Below, piece by piece: positions 1-8,123 of a stretch of DNA of 40,458 nt; position 1 is the stretch's first letter; each line of letters opens with the position of its first letter. The position numbers and the translations under genes are program-made. The notes beneath the pieces are model-generated. The model searched no databases, was not told the DNA's origin, and saw nothing but the letters and a program-made list of their open reading frames with translations. The DNA comes from Thermoanaerobacter sp049701115 (lineage in GTDB: Bacteria > Bacillota > Thermoanaerobacteria > Thermoanaerobacterales > Thermoanaerobacteraceae), in contig NZ_JBNATX010000016.1 of assembly GCF_049701115.1 (NCBI RefSeq), forward strand, positions 1-40,458. Reading direction: 5' to 3'.

Positions 1-1
1 C

Positions 2-82
2 CTTAGTTTAGTCGCTTTGCAACTCTGGAGCATTAACACAAAATGCCACTTAAATAAGAAGCACTTTATCAACAATCTGTAA
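2..82 (+). other. possible 3' end of an unidentified upstream CDS
   Basis: One forward frame is open from base 2 to a TAA at 80-82, and the other two forward frames stop within ten bases. The 26 codons read as a basic, Asn/Lys-rich tail (…INTKCHLNKKHFINNL). A forward-facing terminator hairpin starts at the stop codon, which suits the end of a gene. An open frame this short can arise by chance, and I recognise no family. Confidence 0.3.
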
Positions 83-116
83 GCTGAGGTTCTATTTAAA
101 ACCTCAGCTTTTTATC
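81..116 (+). terminator. intrinsic terminator, + orientation
   Basis: An 11-bp perfect stem (AAGCTGAGGTT at 81-91 with AACCTCAGCTT at 100-110) is followed by a T run on the + strand. On the minus strand the hairpin is not followed by T residues, so it mainly serves a forward gene entering from the left. The gatD stop codon (96-98) lies in the loop. Confidence 0.75.
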
Positions 117-842
117 TTTTAAAAATCTTTTTAAGAAAGCTTCTTTTGCTTTATTTTCAAAGGTGTCTTCTAAAGGTTCAAGGTTGACTCTGCCATATTT
201 TCTTGAGAGAGAAATCTTGAGAAGCATATCGGCAAATTCAGGATTTTTAGGGAGAAGAGGGCCGTGCAAGTATGTTCCATATACGTTTTTGTATACACAC
301 CCTTCTTTTTTGTCTTCGCCGTTATTGCCATGCCCTATGATTACGGTGCCAAGAGGATTGCAATTTCTCAAAAAAGTTTTTCCAGAATGGTTTTCAAAAC
401 CTACCAGAAAAGAGTTTTTTCCGAGAAAATTTGCTTTTACTATGATGTTTCCTATTAACCTCTTGTTGCCTGCCACGGTATAGGCATCTAATATTCCAAT
501 TCCTTCTATTTTATTTTCTTTGGAGATTTCATAGTATTCTCCTAAAAGCTGATATCCTCCACATATGGCTAAAAGAGTAAGGCCATCTTCTACCGCTTGT
601 ATCAGGTTTTTTTTCTTGTTTTTAAGGTCTTCACTAACTACTTTCTGGTCTTTATCAGCCCCTCCTCCAAGGAAAAGAAGGTCAATGTCTTTAAAATTTT
701 CATCTGCTCCAACCTTTATTTCCCTTATCTCCACATCTATTTTTCTCCATTCACATCTCTTTTTCAGCGCTATTATGTTTCCTCTGTCTCCGTACAGATT
801 TAAAAGCTCTGGATACATATATCCAATGACAAGCTTCATCAT
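96..842 (-). CDS. gatD: lipid II isoglutaminyl synthase, glutamine amidotransferase subunit GatD
   Basis: This is a 248-residue class I (CobB/CobQ-type) glutamine amidotransferase. In the family it releases ammonia from glutamine, and MurT uses it to amidate the D-Glu of the lipid II stem peptide to D-isoglutamine in the cytoplasm. The nucleophile elbow is visible as LAICGGYQLLG with Cys94, and the catalytic His is in YLHGPLLP (His193). The N-terminal motif GYMYPELLNLYGDRGN is typical of GatD. It starts in an ATGA overlap with murT, so the two are translationally coupled. An adjacent second ATG is possible. Gram-positive species use this pair in peptidoglycan maturation. The identification is firm because of the motifs and the murT partner. 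Confidence 0.93.
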   Translation of the reverse strand: MMKLVIGYMYPELLNLYGDRGNIIALKKRCEWRKIDVEIREIKVGADENFKDIDLLFLGGGADKDQKVVSEDLKNKKKNLIQAVEDGLTLLAICGGYQLLGEYYEISKENKIEGIGILDAYTVAGNKRLIGNIIVKANFLGKNSFLVGFENHSGKTFLRNCNPLGTVIIGHGNNGEDKKEGCVYKNVYGTYLHGPLLPKNPEFADMLLKISLSRKYGRVNLEPLEDTFENKAKEAFLKRFLKDKKLRF

Positions 843-2191
843 AATGCCCCCTGAGATTTGAGATATTTGGTTAGTTCCTGCAAAGCGGTGTAATTGGGAA
901 GTATTGCGATAATTTCTTTATCTGTCACATTGAAAATTTCCTTTACAGCTTCTTCAAGCGGTATAACTTTTATTTTTTTGCTGTCGAAACCTGCGTATTT
1001 TAACCTCAAAGCCACTTCTTCTCCCCTTAGCCCAGAAGCCACTGCGTAATTTACATTGGCTTTGGATAAAAATTCTTCTAAATTTGCGTCCCAGAGCCAG
1101 GAAACATCTCTTCCATCTGCGTAATTGTCATTTATTATTATTAAAAGATTTAGTGGTTTTTCAAACTGTAGGAGCATATTAAGAGTACTTTCAAGGCCTA
1201 CAGGATTTTTTACGAGGTTTATTATAGCTTTTTTATCCTTCCATTGAATTTTTTGGAGACGACCTTCTATAGGGTTGTAGGTTTCTACAGCCCTTAAAAT
1301 AACGGAATCTTCTAAACCCAGTAGAATCCCAGCGGATACTGCAGCGAGGAGGTTATACACATTGTATAGGCCTATAAGGCCACTTTTTACGGTGAAGTTT
1401 TTATTTTTGTAAGATATTTTGAATTTTATTCCATTTTCTTCGCTTAAAATTATACCACTGGCTTTAAAATCGGGATCAGGGCGTTTTTTACCGCACTTCG
1501 GGCAATAGTAATCTCCCAGGTGACCGTAATATATTTTTTTGTATTCATATTTTGTTCCACACACGGGACAAAATTTTTGTTCAAAAGAAAAAGATTTTAT
1601 GCTTTCTACCTCTTCTTCGATTCCATAGTACATGACTTTTGACCTTAGGGTGTCACCAAGGGAAGAAGCAAAAGGGTCGTCTGCATTGAGAAGAACTATG
1701 GAGTCTTTTTGCAAGCGTGATAAAGCCTTTGCCACTTTGTCTACTATTAGGTCTATTTCGCCAAATCTGTCTAATTGGTCTCTGAAGAAATTTGTCACTA
1801 TAACTATGTTTGGATTTATTTCGTCGACTAGTAATCCGAGATTAGCTTCATCTACCTCAAAAATCGCGGCGTCTTTTTTTAAATAACCCATAAGATTGCT
1901 GTTTTTTACAAGAGAAGTAGCTATTCCTGTTCTCATGTTTGCCCCTTCTTTATTATGAACGACTTTCATTCCCGAAAATGATAGAAGATGAGCTACAAGT
2001 CCAGAAGTAGTAGTTTTGCCATTAGTACCCGTAACTATTACTTTATTTTTTTCTAAGGAGGATAAAAGTTTTTTTATAATATCTTTATCTGTCATAAGAG
2101 CAATTTTGCCAGGAAGAGAGGTGCCTCCCTTTCCTGTTATCTTGCAGGATATATTGACTATTTTACCTATCGCTACTCCTAATCCCTTCAC
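839..2191 (-). CDS. murT: lipid II isoglutaminyl synthase, Mur ligase subunit MurT
   Basis: This is a 450-residue Mur-ligase-like protein. In the family it activates the D-Glu carboxylate of lipid II with ATP and amidates it using ammonia from GatD. The ATP-binding P-loop is VTGTNGKTTTSG (residues 54-63). A Cys4 zinc ribbon specific to MurT sits in the middle domain (Cys208, Cys211, Cys230, Cys233). The C-terminal part is the DUF1727 domain. Translation starts at GTG 2191 with AAGGTGGG upstream, 12 bases after the csaA stop, and ends in an ATGA overlap with gatD. csaA-murT-gatD therefore looks like one minus-strand operon. Confidence 0.93.
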   Translation of the reverse strand: MKGLGVAIGKIVNISCKITGKGGTSLPGKIALMTDKDIIKKLLSSLEKNKVIVTGTNGKTTTSGLVAHLLSFSGMKVVHNKEGANMRTGIATSLVKNSNLMGYLKKDAAIFEVDEANLGLLVDEINPNIVIVTNFFRDQLDRFGEIDLIVDKVAKALSRLQKDSIVLLNADDPFASSLGDTLRSKVMYYGIEEEVESIKSFSFEQKFCPVCGTKYEYKKIYYGHLGDYYCPKCGKKRPDPDFKASGIILSEENGIKFKISYKNKNFTVKSGLIGLYNVYNLLAAVSAGILLGLEDSVILRAVETYNPIEGRLQKIQWKDKKAIINLVKNPVGLESTLNMLLQFEKPLNLLIIINDNYADGRDVSWLWDANLEEFLSKANVNYAVASGLRGEEVALRLKYAGFDSKKIKVIPLEEAVKEIFNVTDKEIIAILPNYTALQELTKYLKSQGAL

Positions 2192-2203
2192 TTTTTCCCA
2201 CCT

Positions 2204-2533
2204 TCAATATACTTTATTCCCAACTTTTACTTCCCTTTCTGGTTGAAGAAGAACGACGTTTCCTTCATCGTCGTCGACTCCTAATACCAAAACTTCTGAA
2301 AGAAAATCTGCTATTTTTTTAGGAGGGAAGTTTACTACGCACACAACTAAGCGGTTATATAAATCTTCCTTTTTATATAATTTTGTTATTTGAGCACTAG
2401 AGGTTTTTACGCCCAGGTCCCCAAAGTCTATTTTTAACTTGTAAGCGGGCTTTTTGGCTTTTGGGAAATCCTCTACTTCTATTATTCTTCCCACCCGTAT
2501 GTCAAGTTTCAAAAAATCTTCATAGGTGGCCAT
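2204..2533 (-). CDS. csaA: CsaA-type tRNA-binding / chaperone-like protein
   Basis: This 109-residue protein is one tRNA-binding OB-fold domain (EMAP-II/Trbp111 family), the same size as B. subtilis CsaA. Family features are LDIRVGRIIEVEDFPKAKKPAYKLKIDFG near the start, TSSAQIT in the middle, and VVNFPPKKIADFLSEVLVLG followed by LLQPE near the end. Homologues are dimers that bind tRNA and have been linked to protein export; the role here is not shown. I chose ATG 2533 over the in-frame GTG 2542 because GAGGTG then sits at a normal distance from the start. It is the first gene of the csaA-murT-gatD operon, divergent from gyrB. Confidence 0.85.
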   Translation of the reverse strand: MATYEDFLKLDIRVGRIIEVEDFPKAKKPAYKLKIDFGDLGVKTSSAQITKLYKKEDLYNRLVVCVVNFPPKKIADFLSEVLVLGVDDDEGNVVLLQPEREVKVGNKVY

Positions 2534-2548
2534 TGAATTCACCTCAAT

Positions 2549-2598
2549 TTAAGTATATTATAATATAGGCAGATTTGTTAAGTATATTATAGTATAGG
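2549..2598. repeat. two imperfect 21-bp direct repeats in the csaA/gyrB intergenic region
   Basis: Two copies of a TTAAGTATATTATA(A/G)TATAGG element lie at 2549-2569 and 2578-2598, 29 bases apart and differing at one base. They are A+T rich and sit between divergent genes, so they may hold duplicated promoter elements or a binding site. No clear -35/-10 pair could be assigned. Confidence 0.6.
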
Positions 2599-2615
2599 GA
2601 ATAATAAAAATAAAC

Positions 2616-2629
2616 ATTTCCCGGGAAAT
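2616..2629. promoter_or_regulatory. 14-bp perfect palindrome upstream of gyrB
   Basis: ATTTCCCGGGAAAT is a perfect dyad, and its G+C core stands out from A+T-rich surroundings. It lies about 75 bases before the gyrB start, inside the probable promoter/leader region. It is a candidate operator, but no matching regulator is recognised. Confidence 0.4.
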
Positions 2630-2702
2630 TTTCTTTCAATTGAGCAATTTAAAAAAGAATGATAAAATAAAACTGTTGGATAAATTTTTGGAGGGCATGG
2701 AT

Positions 2703-4604
2703 ATGGCAAAGGATGAAACTTATACTGCGAGTCAAATACAGATATTAGAAGGTTTAGAAGCTGTTAGAAAAAGACCAGGGATGTATATAGGCTCTACTGG
2801 AAGCAGAGGCTTACATCATCTGGTCTATGAAGTAGTTGACAACAGCATAGATGAGGCTTTAGCGGGCTACTGTAAAAATATAACTGTAATTATTCACAAA
2901 GATAATTCTATTACAGTGGAAGATGACGGTAGGGGAATTCCTACGGATATACATCCAAAAGTTGGGAAACCTGCGGTGGAAGTAGCTCTAACAATGCTTC
3001 ACGCCGGAGGCAAGTTTAATAATGAAGCTTATAAGGTATCCGGTGGACTTCACGGAGTCGGTGTGTCAGTTGTAAATGCTTTATCAGAAAGGCTTGAAGT
3101 TAAAATAAAGCAGAGAGGTAAAATTTTTAGGCAGGTGTATGAAAGGGGAGTGCCAAAGACTCCTCTTGAGGTAATAGGAGAGACAGAAGAAACGGGAACC
3201 ATTATTACTTTTAAGCCTGATAAGGAAATTTTTGATGAAATTGTATTTGATTATGATATACTCTCCCAGAGATTAAGAGAATTAGCTTTTTTAAACAAGG
3301 GAATAAACATAAGGCTTTTGGATGAAAGAGATGGAAAGGAAGAAGTTTTTAATTATGAGGGTGGGCTTGTAGCTTTTGTAAAGTATTTGAACAGGAACAA
3401 AGAGGTACTTCATGAAGAGCCTATATACATGGAAGCAAAAAACAGCGATTATGAAGTAGAAGTGTGCATGCAATACAATGATAGCTACAATGAGAACATA
3501 TACAGTTTTGCCAACAATATAGACACGAAAGAAGGAGGAACGCATTTAATAGGTTTTAAAGCTGCTTTAACCAAAGTAATAAATGACTATGCCAAAAAAT
3601 ATGGGATGATAAAAGACGGGGAGAAGAACCTTCAGGGGGAGGATGTAAGAGAAGGACTAACCGCTATAATAAGTGTCAAGCTTAAAAACCCTCAGTTTGA
3701 GGGGCAGACGAAGACCAGATTAGGGAATCCCGAGATGAGGTCTATAGTTGAAAGTATTGTTACAGAAAAACTTTCGGCATATTTGGAGGAAAATCCTTCT
3801 GTAGCGCGTGTGATCGTAGAAAAAGCTTTGCAAGCAGCTAGAGCCAGAGAAGCAGCGAGAAAGGCAAGGGAGCTTACAAGAAGGAAATCTGCTCTTGAAA
3901 ATACCACTTTGCCCGGAAAATTAGCAGATTGTTCGGAAAAGGATCCTGCAAAATGCGAGCTTTTTATTGTGGAGGGTGATTCAGCAGGAGGCTCTGCCAA
4001 GGCGGGAAGAAACAGCAGATTTCAAGCGATACTACCCTTAAGAGGTAAGATTTTGAATGTAGAAAAGGCTCGTTTGGATAAAATTTTTTCTAATGAAGAG
4101 ATTCGGGCTATAATAACGGCTTTGGGAACAGGAATTGGAGAGGATTTTGATATAAGCAAATTGAGATATCATAAGGTGATAATCATGACAGATGCTGATG
4201 TAGACGGAAGCCATATAAGGACTCTTCTTCTCACGTTTTTCTTCAGATTCATGAGACCTCTTATTGAAAATGGGCATATATATATTGCTCAGCCTCCTCT
4301 TTACAAAATTACTAAAGGGAAAAAGGTGTACTATGCTTATTCGGACAGGGAACTGGAAAAAATCTTAAGTGAGATAGGTAGAGACAATATTGTAGTGCAG
4401 AGGTATAAGGGTTTGGGTGAAATGAATGCAGACCAGCTCTGGGAAACTACAATGGACCCAGAGAAAAGGACAATGCTTAAGGTAACTCTTGAGGATGCTA
4501 TTGCTGCCGACGAGATATTCACCATCCTAATGGGGGATAAGGTTGAACCAAGAAGAGAATTTATAGAAAAATACGCTAAAACAGTAAGGAATTTGGATAT
4601 ATGA
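2703..4604 (+). CDS. gyrB: DNA gyrase subunit B
   Basis: This is the ATPase subunit of DNA gyrase, which with GyrA introduces negative supercoils. The protein (633 residues from ATG 2703) has the GHKL ATPase motifs NSIDEA, DDGRGIP and GGLHGVGVSVVNALS, then the Toprim motifs EGDSAGGSAK and DADVDGSHIRTLLL, and the C-terminal QRYKGLGEMN motif. The length is normal for non-proteobacterial GyrB. I chose ATG 2703 because GGAGG at 2690-2694 is correctly spaced. The ATG six bases earlier is too close, and the in-frame TTG at 2640 has no such site and would add 21 residues unlike GyrB N-termini. gyrA follows 12 bases downstream. Confidence 0.97.
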   Translation: MAKDETYTASQIQILEGLEAVRKRPGMYIGSTGSRGLHHLVYEVVDNSIDEALAGYCKNITVIIHKDNSITVEDDGRGIPTDIHPKVGKPAVEVALTMLHAGGKFNNEAYKVSGGLHGVGVSVVNALSERLEVKIKQRGKIFRQVYERGVPKTPLEVIGETEETGTIITFKPDKEIFDEIVFDYDILSQRLRELAFLNKGINIRLLDERDGKEEVFNYEGGLVAFVKYLNRNKEVLHEEPIYMEAKNSDYEVEVCMQYNDSYNENIYSFANNIDTKEGGTHLIGFKAALTKVINDYAKKYGMIKDGEKNLQGEDVREGLTAIISVKLKNPQFEGQTKTRLGNPEMRSIVESIVTEKLSAYLEENPSVARVIVEKALQAARAREAARKARELTRRKSALENTTLPGKLADCSEKDPAKCELFIVEGDSAGGSAKAGRNSRFQAILPLRGKILNVEKARLDKIFSNEEIRAIITALGTGIGEDFDISKLRYHKVIIMTDADVDGSHIRTLLLTFFFRFMRPLIENGHIYIAQPPLYKITKGKKVYYAYSDRELEKILSEIGRDNIVVQRYKGLGEMNADQLWETTMDPEKRTMLKVTLEDAIAADEIFTILMGDKVEPRREFIEKYAKTVRNLDI

Positions 4605-4616
4605 GAGGTGAAATAG

Positions 4617-7040
4617 ATGAGCGAAGAGATGGAGAAGGTCATTCCAGTTGACATAGAAGATGAGATGAGAAATTCTTATATAGACTATGCGATGAGTGTT
4701 ATTGTAGGAAGGGCTCTTCCTGATGTCAGAGATGGGTTAAAGCCCGTTCACAGAAGAATTCTTTATGCAATGAATGAGATGGGTCTGACGCCAGACAAGC
4801 CTTATAAAAAAAGTGTTGCGGTGGTTGGAGAAGTTTTAGGGAAATACCATCCTCACGGAGATGCAGCAGTATATGATACGCTTGTCAGACTTGCACAGGA
4901 TTTTTCAATGAGAGAGGTTTTGGTAGATGGACATGGAAATTTTGGAAGCATAGACGGTGATCCTCCTGCTGCAATGAGATATACAGAAGCCAGACTTTCC
5001 CGAATTGCCCTTGAAATGCTCACAGATATAAATAAAGAGACCGTAGATTTTGTGCCAAACTTTGACGAAACATTAAAAGAACCAGTAGTGTTACCTTCCC
5101 GATTTCCAAACCTTTTAGTCAATGGTTCGCAGGGAATTGCAGTGGGAATGGCTACAAATATACCTCCCCACAATCTGGCAGAAGTTATAGATGGAATAGT
5201 TGCCTATATAGATAATCCATATATTACGATAGAAGAGCTCATGAAATATATAAAGGGACCTGATTTCCCGACAGGAGGAATAATTTTAGGAAGAGATGGC
5301 ATAAAAGAAACGTATGAAACGGGAAGAGGCAAAATTGTAATAAGGGCAAAGGCTGAAATTGAAGAACACAAAGGGAAGACAAGGATTGTAATAACAGAAA
5401 TTCCTTACATGGTTTTAAAGGCTAAGTTGATTGAAAAGATAGCCGAATTAGTTCATAACAAACAATTGGAAGGAATTGCTGATTTAAGAGACGAATCGGA
5501 CAGAAATGGAATGAAGATAGTCATAGAGCTCAAAAGAGATGTCAATCCAAAAGTTGTTTTAAACAAGCTTTACCTGCACACCCAGATGCAACAGACCTTT
5601 GGAGCAATAATGTTAGCGTTAGTAGATGGAGAACCAAAAATACTGAATCTCAAGCAGATTATCGAAAAATATGTAGACCATCAAGCAGAAGTTGTAACAA
5701 GAAGAACGAGGTTTGATTTAAAAAAAGCGGAAGAAAGGGCGCATATTTTAGAAGGGCTAAAAATAGCTTTAGATCACATAGATGAGGTAATAAACATAAT
5801 AAGGAGTTCTAAGACAGAAGCCATAGCTAAAGAAAATCTCGTGAAAAGGTTTGGACTTTCTGATAAACAAGCCCAAGCTATCGTTGATATGAGATTGGGA
5901 AGGTTGACAGGGCTTGAAAGGCAAAAAGTGGAAGATGAACTTAAAGAACTTACAGAAAAGATAAAAGAGCTCAGAGAGATTTTGGCTGATGAGAAAAAGG
6001 TTCTTGAGATAATCAAAAAAGAGCTTCTCGAAATTAAAGGTAAATATGCTTCTCCAAGAAGGACGGCAATAGTAGCAAAGGAAGAAGAATTGGACTTTGA
6101 AGATCTAGTTCAGCTGGAAGATGTGGTTGTGGCTATGACCCACTACGGGTATATAAAGAGAATGCCTCTTGATACTTATAAATCTCAGAAAAGAGGAGGA
6201 AAAGGGATTTTAGGAATATCTACAAGGGAAGATGACTTTGTAGAGGATATATTCATAACAACCACCCACGACAGATTGCTGTTTTTTACTAATAAAGGTA
6301 AAGTTTATAGTCTAAGGACAATAGATATTCCTGAAAGTGGAAGACAGGCAAAGGGTACCGCTATAGTCAATCTGATACAAATTTCTCAAGGAGAAAAGGT
6401 AACGGCTGTTATTCCTCTTAAAAAATCTGATGAAATAAAGTATGTACTCATGTGCACTAGAAGAGGAATAATAAAGAAAACTTCTATTGAGGAGTTCAAG
6501 TCTATTAAGAAAAATGGGATAATAGCAATTACATTAGAGGAAAATGATGAGCTAATAAACGTCAAACTGACAAATGGGGAGAGAGAGATAATACTGGGAA
6601 CTCGTCAGGGGTATGCTATAAGATTTAGTGAAAAAGATATAAGGCCGATGGGTAGAGTTGCAAGGGGAGTCATCGCCATATCCTTAAGAGAAGGTGATGA
6701 AGTAGTAGAGATGGATTTAGTAGACCCTACTGGAGAGATTTTAACTGTTACAGAAAACGGATTTGGTAAAAGAACAGACGTAGAAGAGTATAGAATACAA
6801 GGCAGAGGAGGAAAAGGCATTATTGCTATGAAACTTAGCAAAAAGACGGGAAATCTAGTTTCTATAAGATGTGTTCATCCAGAGGATGAATTTATGATAA
6901 TATCTGCCAATGGAATTCTGATAAGGATGAAGGTAAAAGATATATCAAAAATGCATAGAGATACTCAAGGAGTTACGTTGATGAAGTTGGAAGATGGAGA
7001 TAGAGTGGTTTCTACTGCAAGGATCGAAGCCGAAGAATGA
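4617..7040 (+). CDS. gyrA: DNA gyrase subunit A
   Basis: This is the DNA-cleaving and rejoining subunit of gyrase, 807 residues. The N-terminal region has GRALPDVRDGLKPVHRRIL, and the active-site tyrosine is Tyr122 in AAMRYTEARL, the same number as in E. coli. The C-terminal beta-pinwheel carries a GyrA box (QKRGGKG), which marks gyrase rather than topoisomerase IV. The quinolone-determining region reads HPHGDAAVYD, with Ala83 where E. coli has Ser83 and with Asp87 retained. It shares a transcript with gyrB and ends just before a strong terminator. Confidence 0.97.
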   Translation: MSEEMEKVIPVDIEDEMRNSYIDYAMSVIVGRALPDVRDGLKPVHRRILYAMNEMGLTPDKPYKKSVAVVGEVLGKYHPHGDAAVYDTLVRLAQDFSMREVLVDGHGNFGSIDGDPPAAMRYTEARLSRIALEMLTDINKETVDFVPNFDETLKEPVVLPSRFPNLLVNGSQGIAVGMATNIPPHNLAEVIDGIVAYIDNPYITIEELMKYIKGPDFPTGGIILGRDGIKETYETGRGKIVIRAKAEIEEHKGKTRIVITEIPYMVLKAKLIEKIAELVHNKQLEGIADLRDESDRNGMKIVIELKRDVNPKVVLNKLYLHTQMQQTFGAIMLALVDGEPKILNLKQIIEKYVDHQAEVVTRRTRFDLKKAEERAHILEGLKIALDHIDEVINIIRSSKTEAIAKENLVKRFGLSDKQAQAIVDMRLGRLTGLERQKVEDELKELTEKIKELREILADEKKVLEIIKKELLEIKGKYASPRRTAIVAKEEELDFEDLVQLEDVVVAMTHYGYIKRMPLDTYKSQKRGGKGILGISTREDDFVEDIFITTTHDRLLFFTNKGKVYSLRTIDIPESGRQAKGTAIVNLIQISQGEKVTAVIPLKKSDEIKYVLMCTRRGIIKKTSIEEFKSIKKNGIIAITLEENDELINVKLTNGEREIILGTRQGYAIRFSEKDIRPMGRVARGVIAISLREGDEVVEMDLVDPTGEILTVTENGFGKRTDVEEYRIQGRGGKGIIAMKLSKKTGNLVSIRCVHPEDEFMIISANGILIRMKVKDISKMHRDTQGVTLMKLEDGDRVVSTARIEAEE

Positions 7041-7072
7041 AAAGCCTCCTGAAAAATGAAGGTAAACTGTTT

Positions 7073-7127
7073 AAAAACAAAGAAGTGGCGTTTTGTGTAT
7101 AAATTGCCACTTCTTTGTTTTTATAAA
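7073..7127 (+). terminator. intrinsic terminator after gyrA
   Basis: A 17-bp perfect stem (AAAAACAAAGAAGTGGC at 7073-7089 with its complement at 7106-7122) closes a 16-base loop, and its 3' arm ends in a T run. It ends the gyrBA transcript. A weaker CCTC/GAGG hairpin with a T-rich tail follows at about 7134-7165 and may be a backup. Confidence 0.85.
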
Positions 7128-7230
7128 CAAACCAACCTCCTGGAAAAGAGGGTTTTTTATTTTTACTATAAAAATAGGCAATTTTTTTGATATCTTTTTA
7201 AAATTTTTTAGTAAATGTAAACGATGGATT

Positions 7231-7246
7231 TTTGTAAATTTACAAA
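7231..7246. promoter_or_regulatory. 16-bp perfect palindrome upstream of the ilv promoter
   Basis: TTTGTAAATTTACAAA is a perfect dyad ending eight bases before the -35 box of the ilv-leu promoter. TGTAAA-like half-sites also occur just upstream (about 7211-7222). The position suits an activator or upstream-bound repressor site. The regulator is unknown. Confidence 0.45.
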
Positions 7247-7254
7247 TAATTTAG

Positions 7255-7283
7255 TTGACTAAAGTAAGATAGCCTGATAAAAT
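7255..7283 (+). promoter_or_regulatory. sigma-A-type promoter of the ilv-leu operon
   Basis: TTGACT (7255-7260) and TAAAAT (7278-7283) are separated by 17 bases. The predicted start near 7290 is about 45 bases before the T-box leader. Confidence 0.75.
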
Positions 7284-7333
7284 AACAAGTAACTTTCATG
7301 AAAATTTACAGTTTCAAAATAGTAATGTTAAAA

Positions 7334-7602
7334 AGCGATGAAGGAGAGGGGTATGTGCTAAGGCTCAAGAGAGCCGGTGGTTGGTGCGAACCGGTGCCGA
7401 GGCACATATTGGATCGCTCTGGAGCTGTGTGGCTGAACGGTCCTTTAAGAAGGGCTCACTAGGCTACACCGGGCTTGCCCGTTACAGTTCAAGTTTGCAA
7501 AAACTTGGTGAGGCTATCGACCGTGAGGCGATAGCGAAGACAGGTGGTACCGCGTGGATGAAAAGTCCCCGCCCTGTTACAAAGGGCGGGGAAAAGTTTT
7601 TA
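7334..7602 (+). promoter_or_regulatory. T-box riboswitch, isoleucine specifier
   Basis: This leader senses uncharged tRNA and lets transcription pass the terminator when the amino acid is short. The GCGATGAAGGAGAG start of Stem I is at 7334. Arms ATGTGC/GCACAT and AGAG/CTCT place the specifier codon ATC (Ile) at 7413-7415, aligned with TCC in the serS leader of this window. The T-box core TGGTACCGCG is at 7545-7554; its TGGT pairs with an ACCA tRNA end, as expected for tRNA-Ile. The terminator stem is CCCCGCCCT (7567-7575) with AGGGCGGGG (7583-7591), followed by T residues. It controls the eight-gene ilv-leu operon. Confidence 0.93.
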
Positions 7603-7618
7603 AGGGGGGTGATGTTTT

Positions 7619-8122
7619 TTGCACATTATCTCAGTTCTAGTAAACAATCATCCAGGAGTTTTGTCAAGAGTTGTAGGACTTTTTTCGAGGAGAGGCTACA
7701 ACATAGAAAGTCTTGCTGTTGGTACTACGGAAAGAGATGATGTATCAAGAATCACACTTACTGTTTTAGGAGATGAATACACTGTTACTCAAATCATCCG
7801 GCAGCTTAACAAACTAGTGGATGTGATAAAAGTTCAGAATATAGGAGTTAGGGATAACGTGGCAAGAGAACTTCTATTGGTAAAGGTAGGATATGATTCA
7901 AACAACAGAGACGACATAATGCACATTGTGGAGACTTTTAGGGGAAGAGTAATAGATATTTCTCTTGAATCTTTGATTATCGAAATGACAGGAGATCCAG
8001 AAAAGATAGAAGCTTTTTTAAATCTCATTAAAAAATTTGACGTAAAAGAAATGGTAAGGACAGGACTTATATCTTTGGAAAGGGGTAATAAAACACTAAA
8101 AGAATATGAGGGGGAACTGTAA
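7619..8122 (+). CDS. ilvN: acetolactate synthase small (regulatory) subunit
   Basis: This 167-residue regulatory subunit of acetohydroxyacid synthase holds an N-terminal ACT domain (HIISVLVNNHPGVLSRVVGLFSRRGYNIESL) and the usual C-terminal ALS_ss_C domain. In the family it binds valine and gives feedback control to IlvB. The start is TTG 7619, preceded by GGGGGG at a suitable distance; the ATG at 7612 is out of frame. It is the first gene after the T-box terminator and is separated from its partner ilvB by six genes. ilvC starts one base after its stop. Confidence 0.93.
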   Translation: MHIISVLVNNHPGVLSRVVGLFSRRGYNIESLAVGTTERDDVSRITLTVLGDEYTVTQIIRQLNKLVDVIKVQNIGVRDNVARELLLVKVGYDSNNRDDIMHIVETFRGRVIDISLESLIIEMTGDPEKIEAFLNLIKKFDVKEMVRTGLISLERGNKTLKEYEGEL

Positions 8123-8123
8123 G

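Noticed and set aside
7381..7740. Forward open frame of 119 codons over the ilv leader
   Set aside because: It lies across the T-box RNA and the start of ilvN in another frame, and has no ribosome site or protein-like composition.
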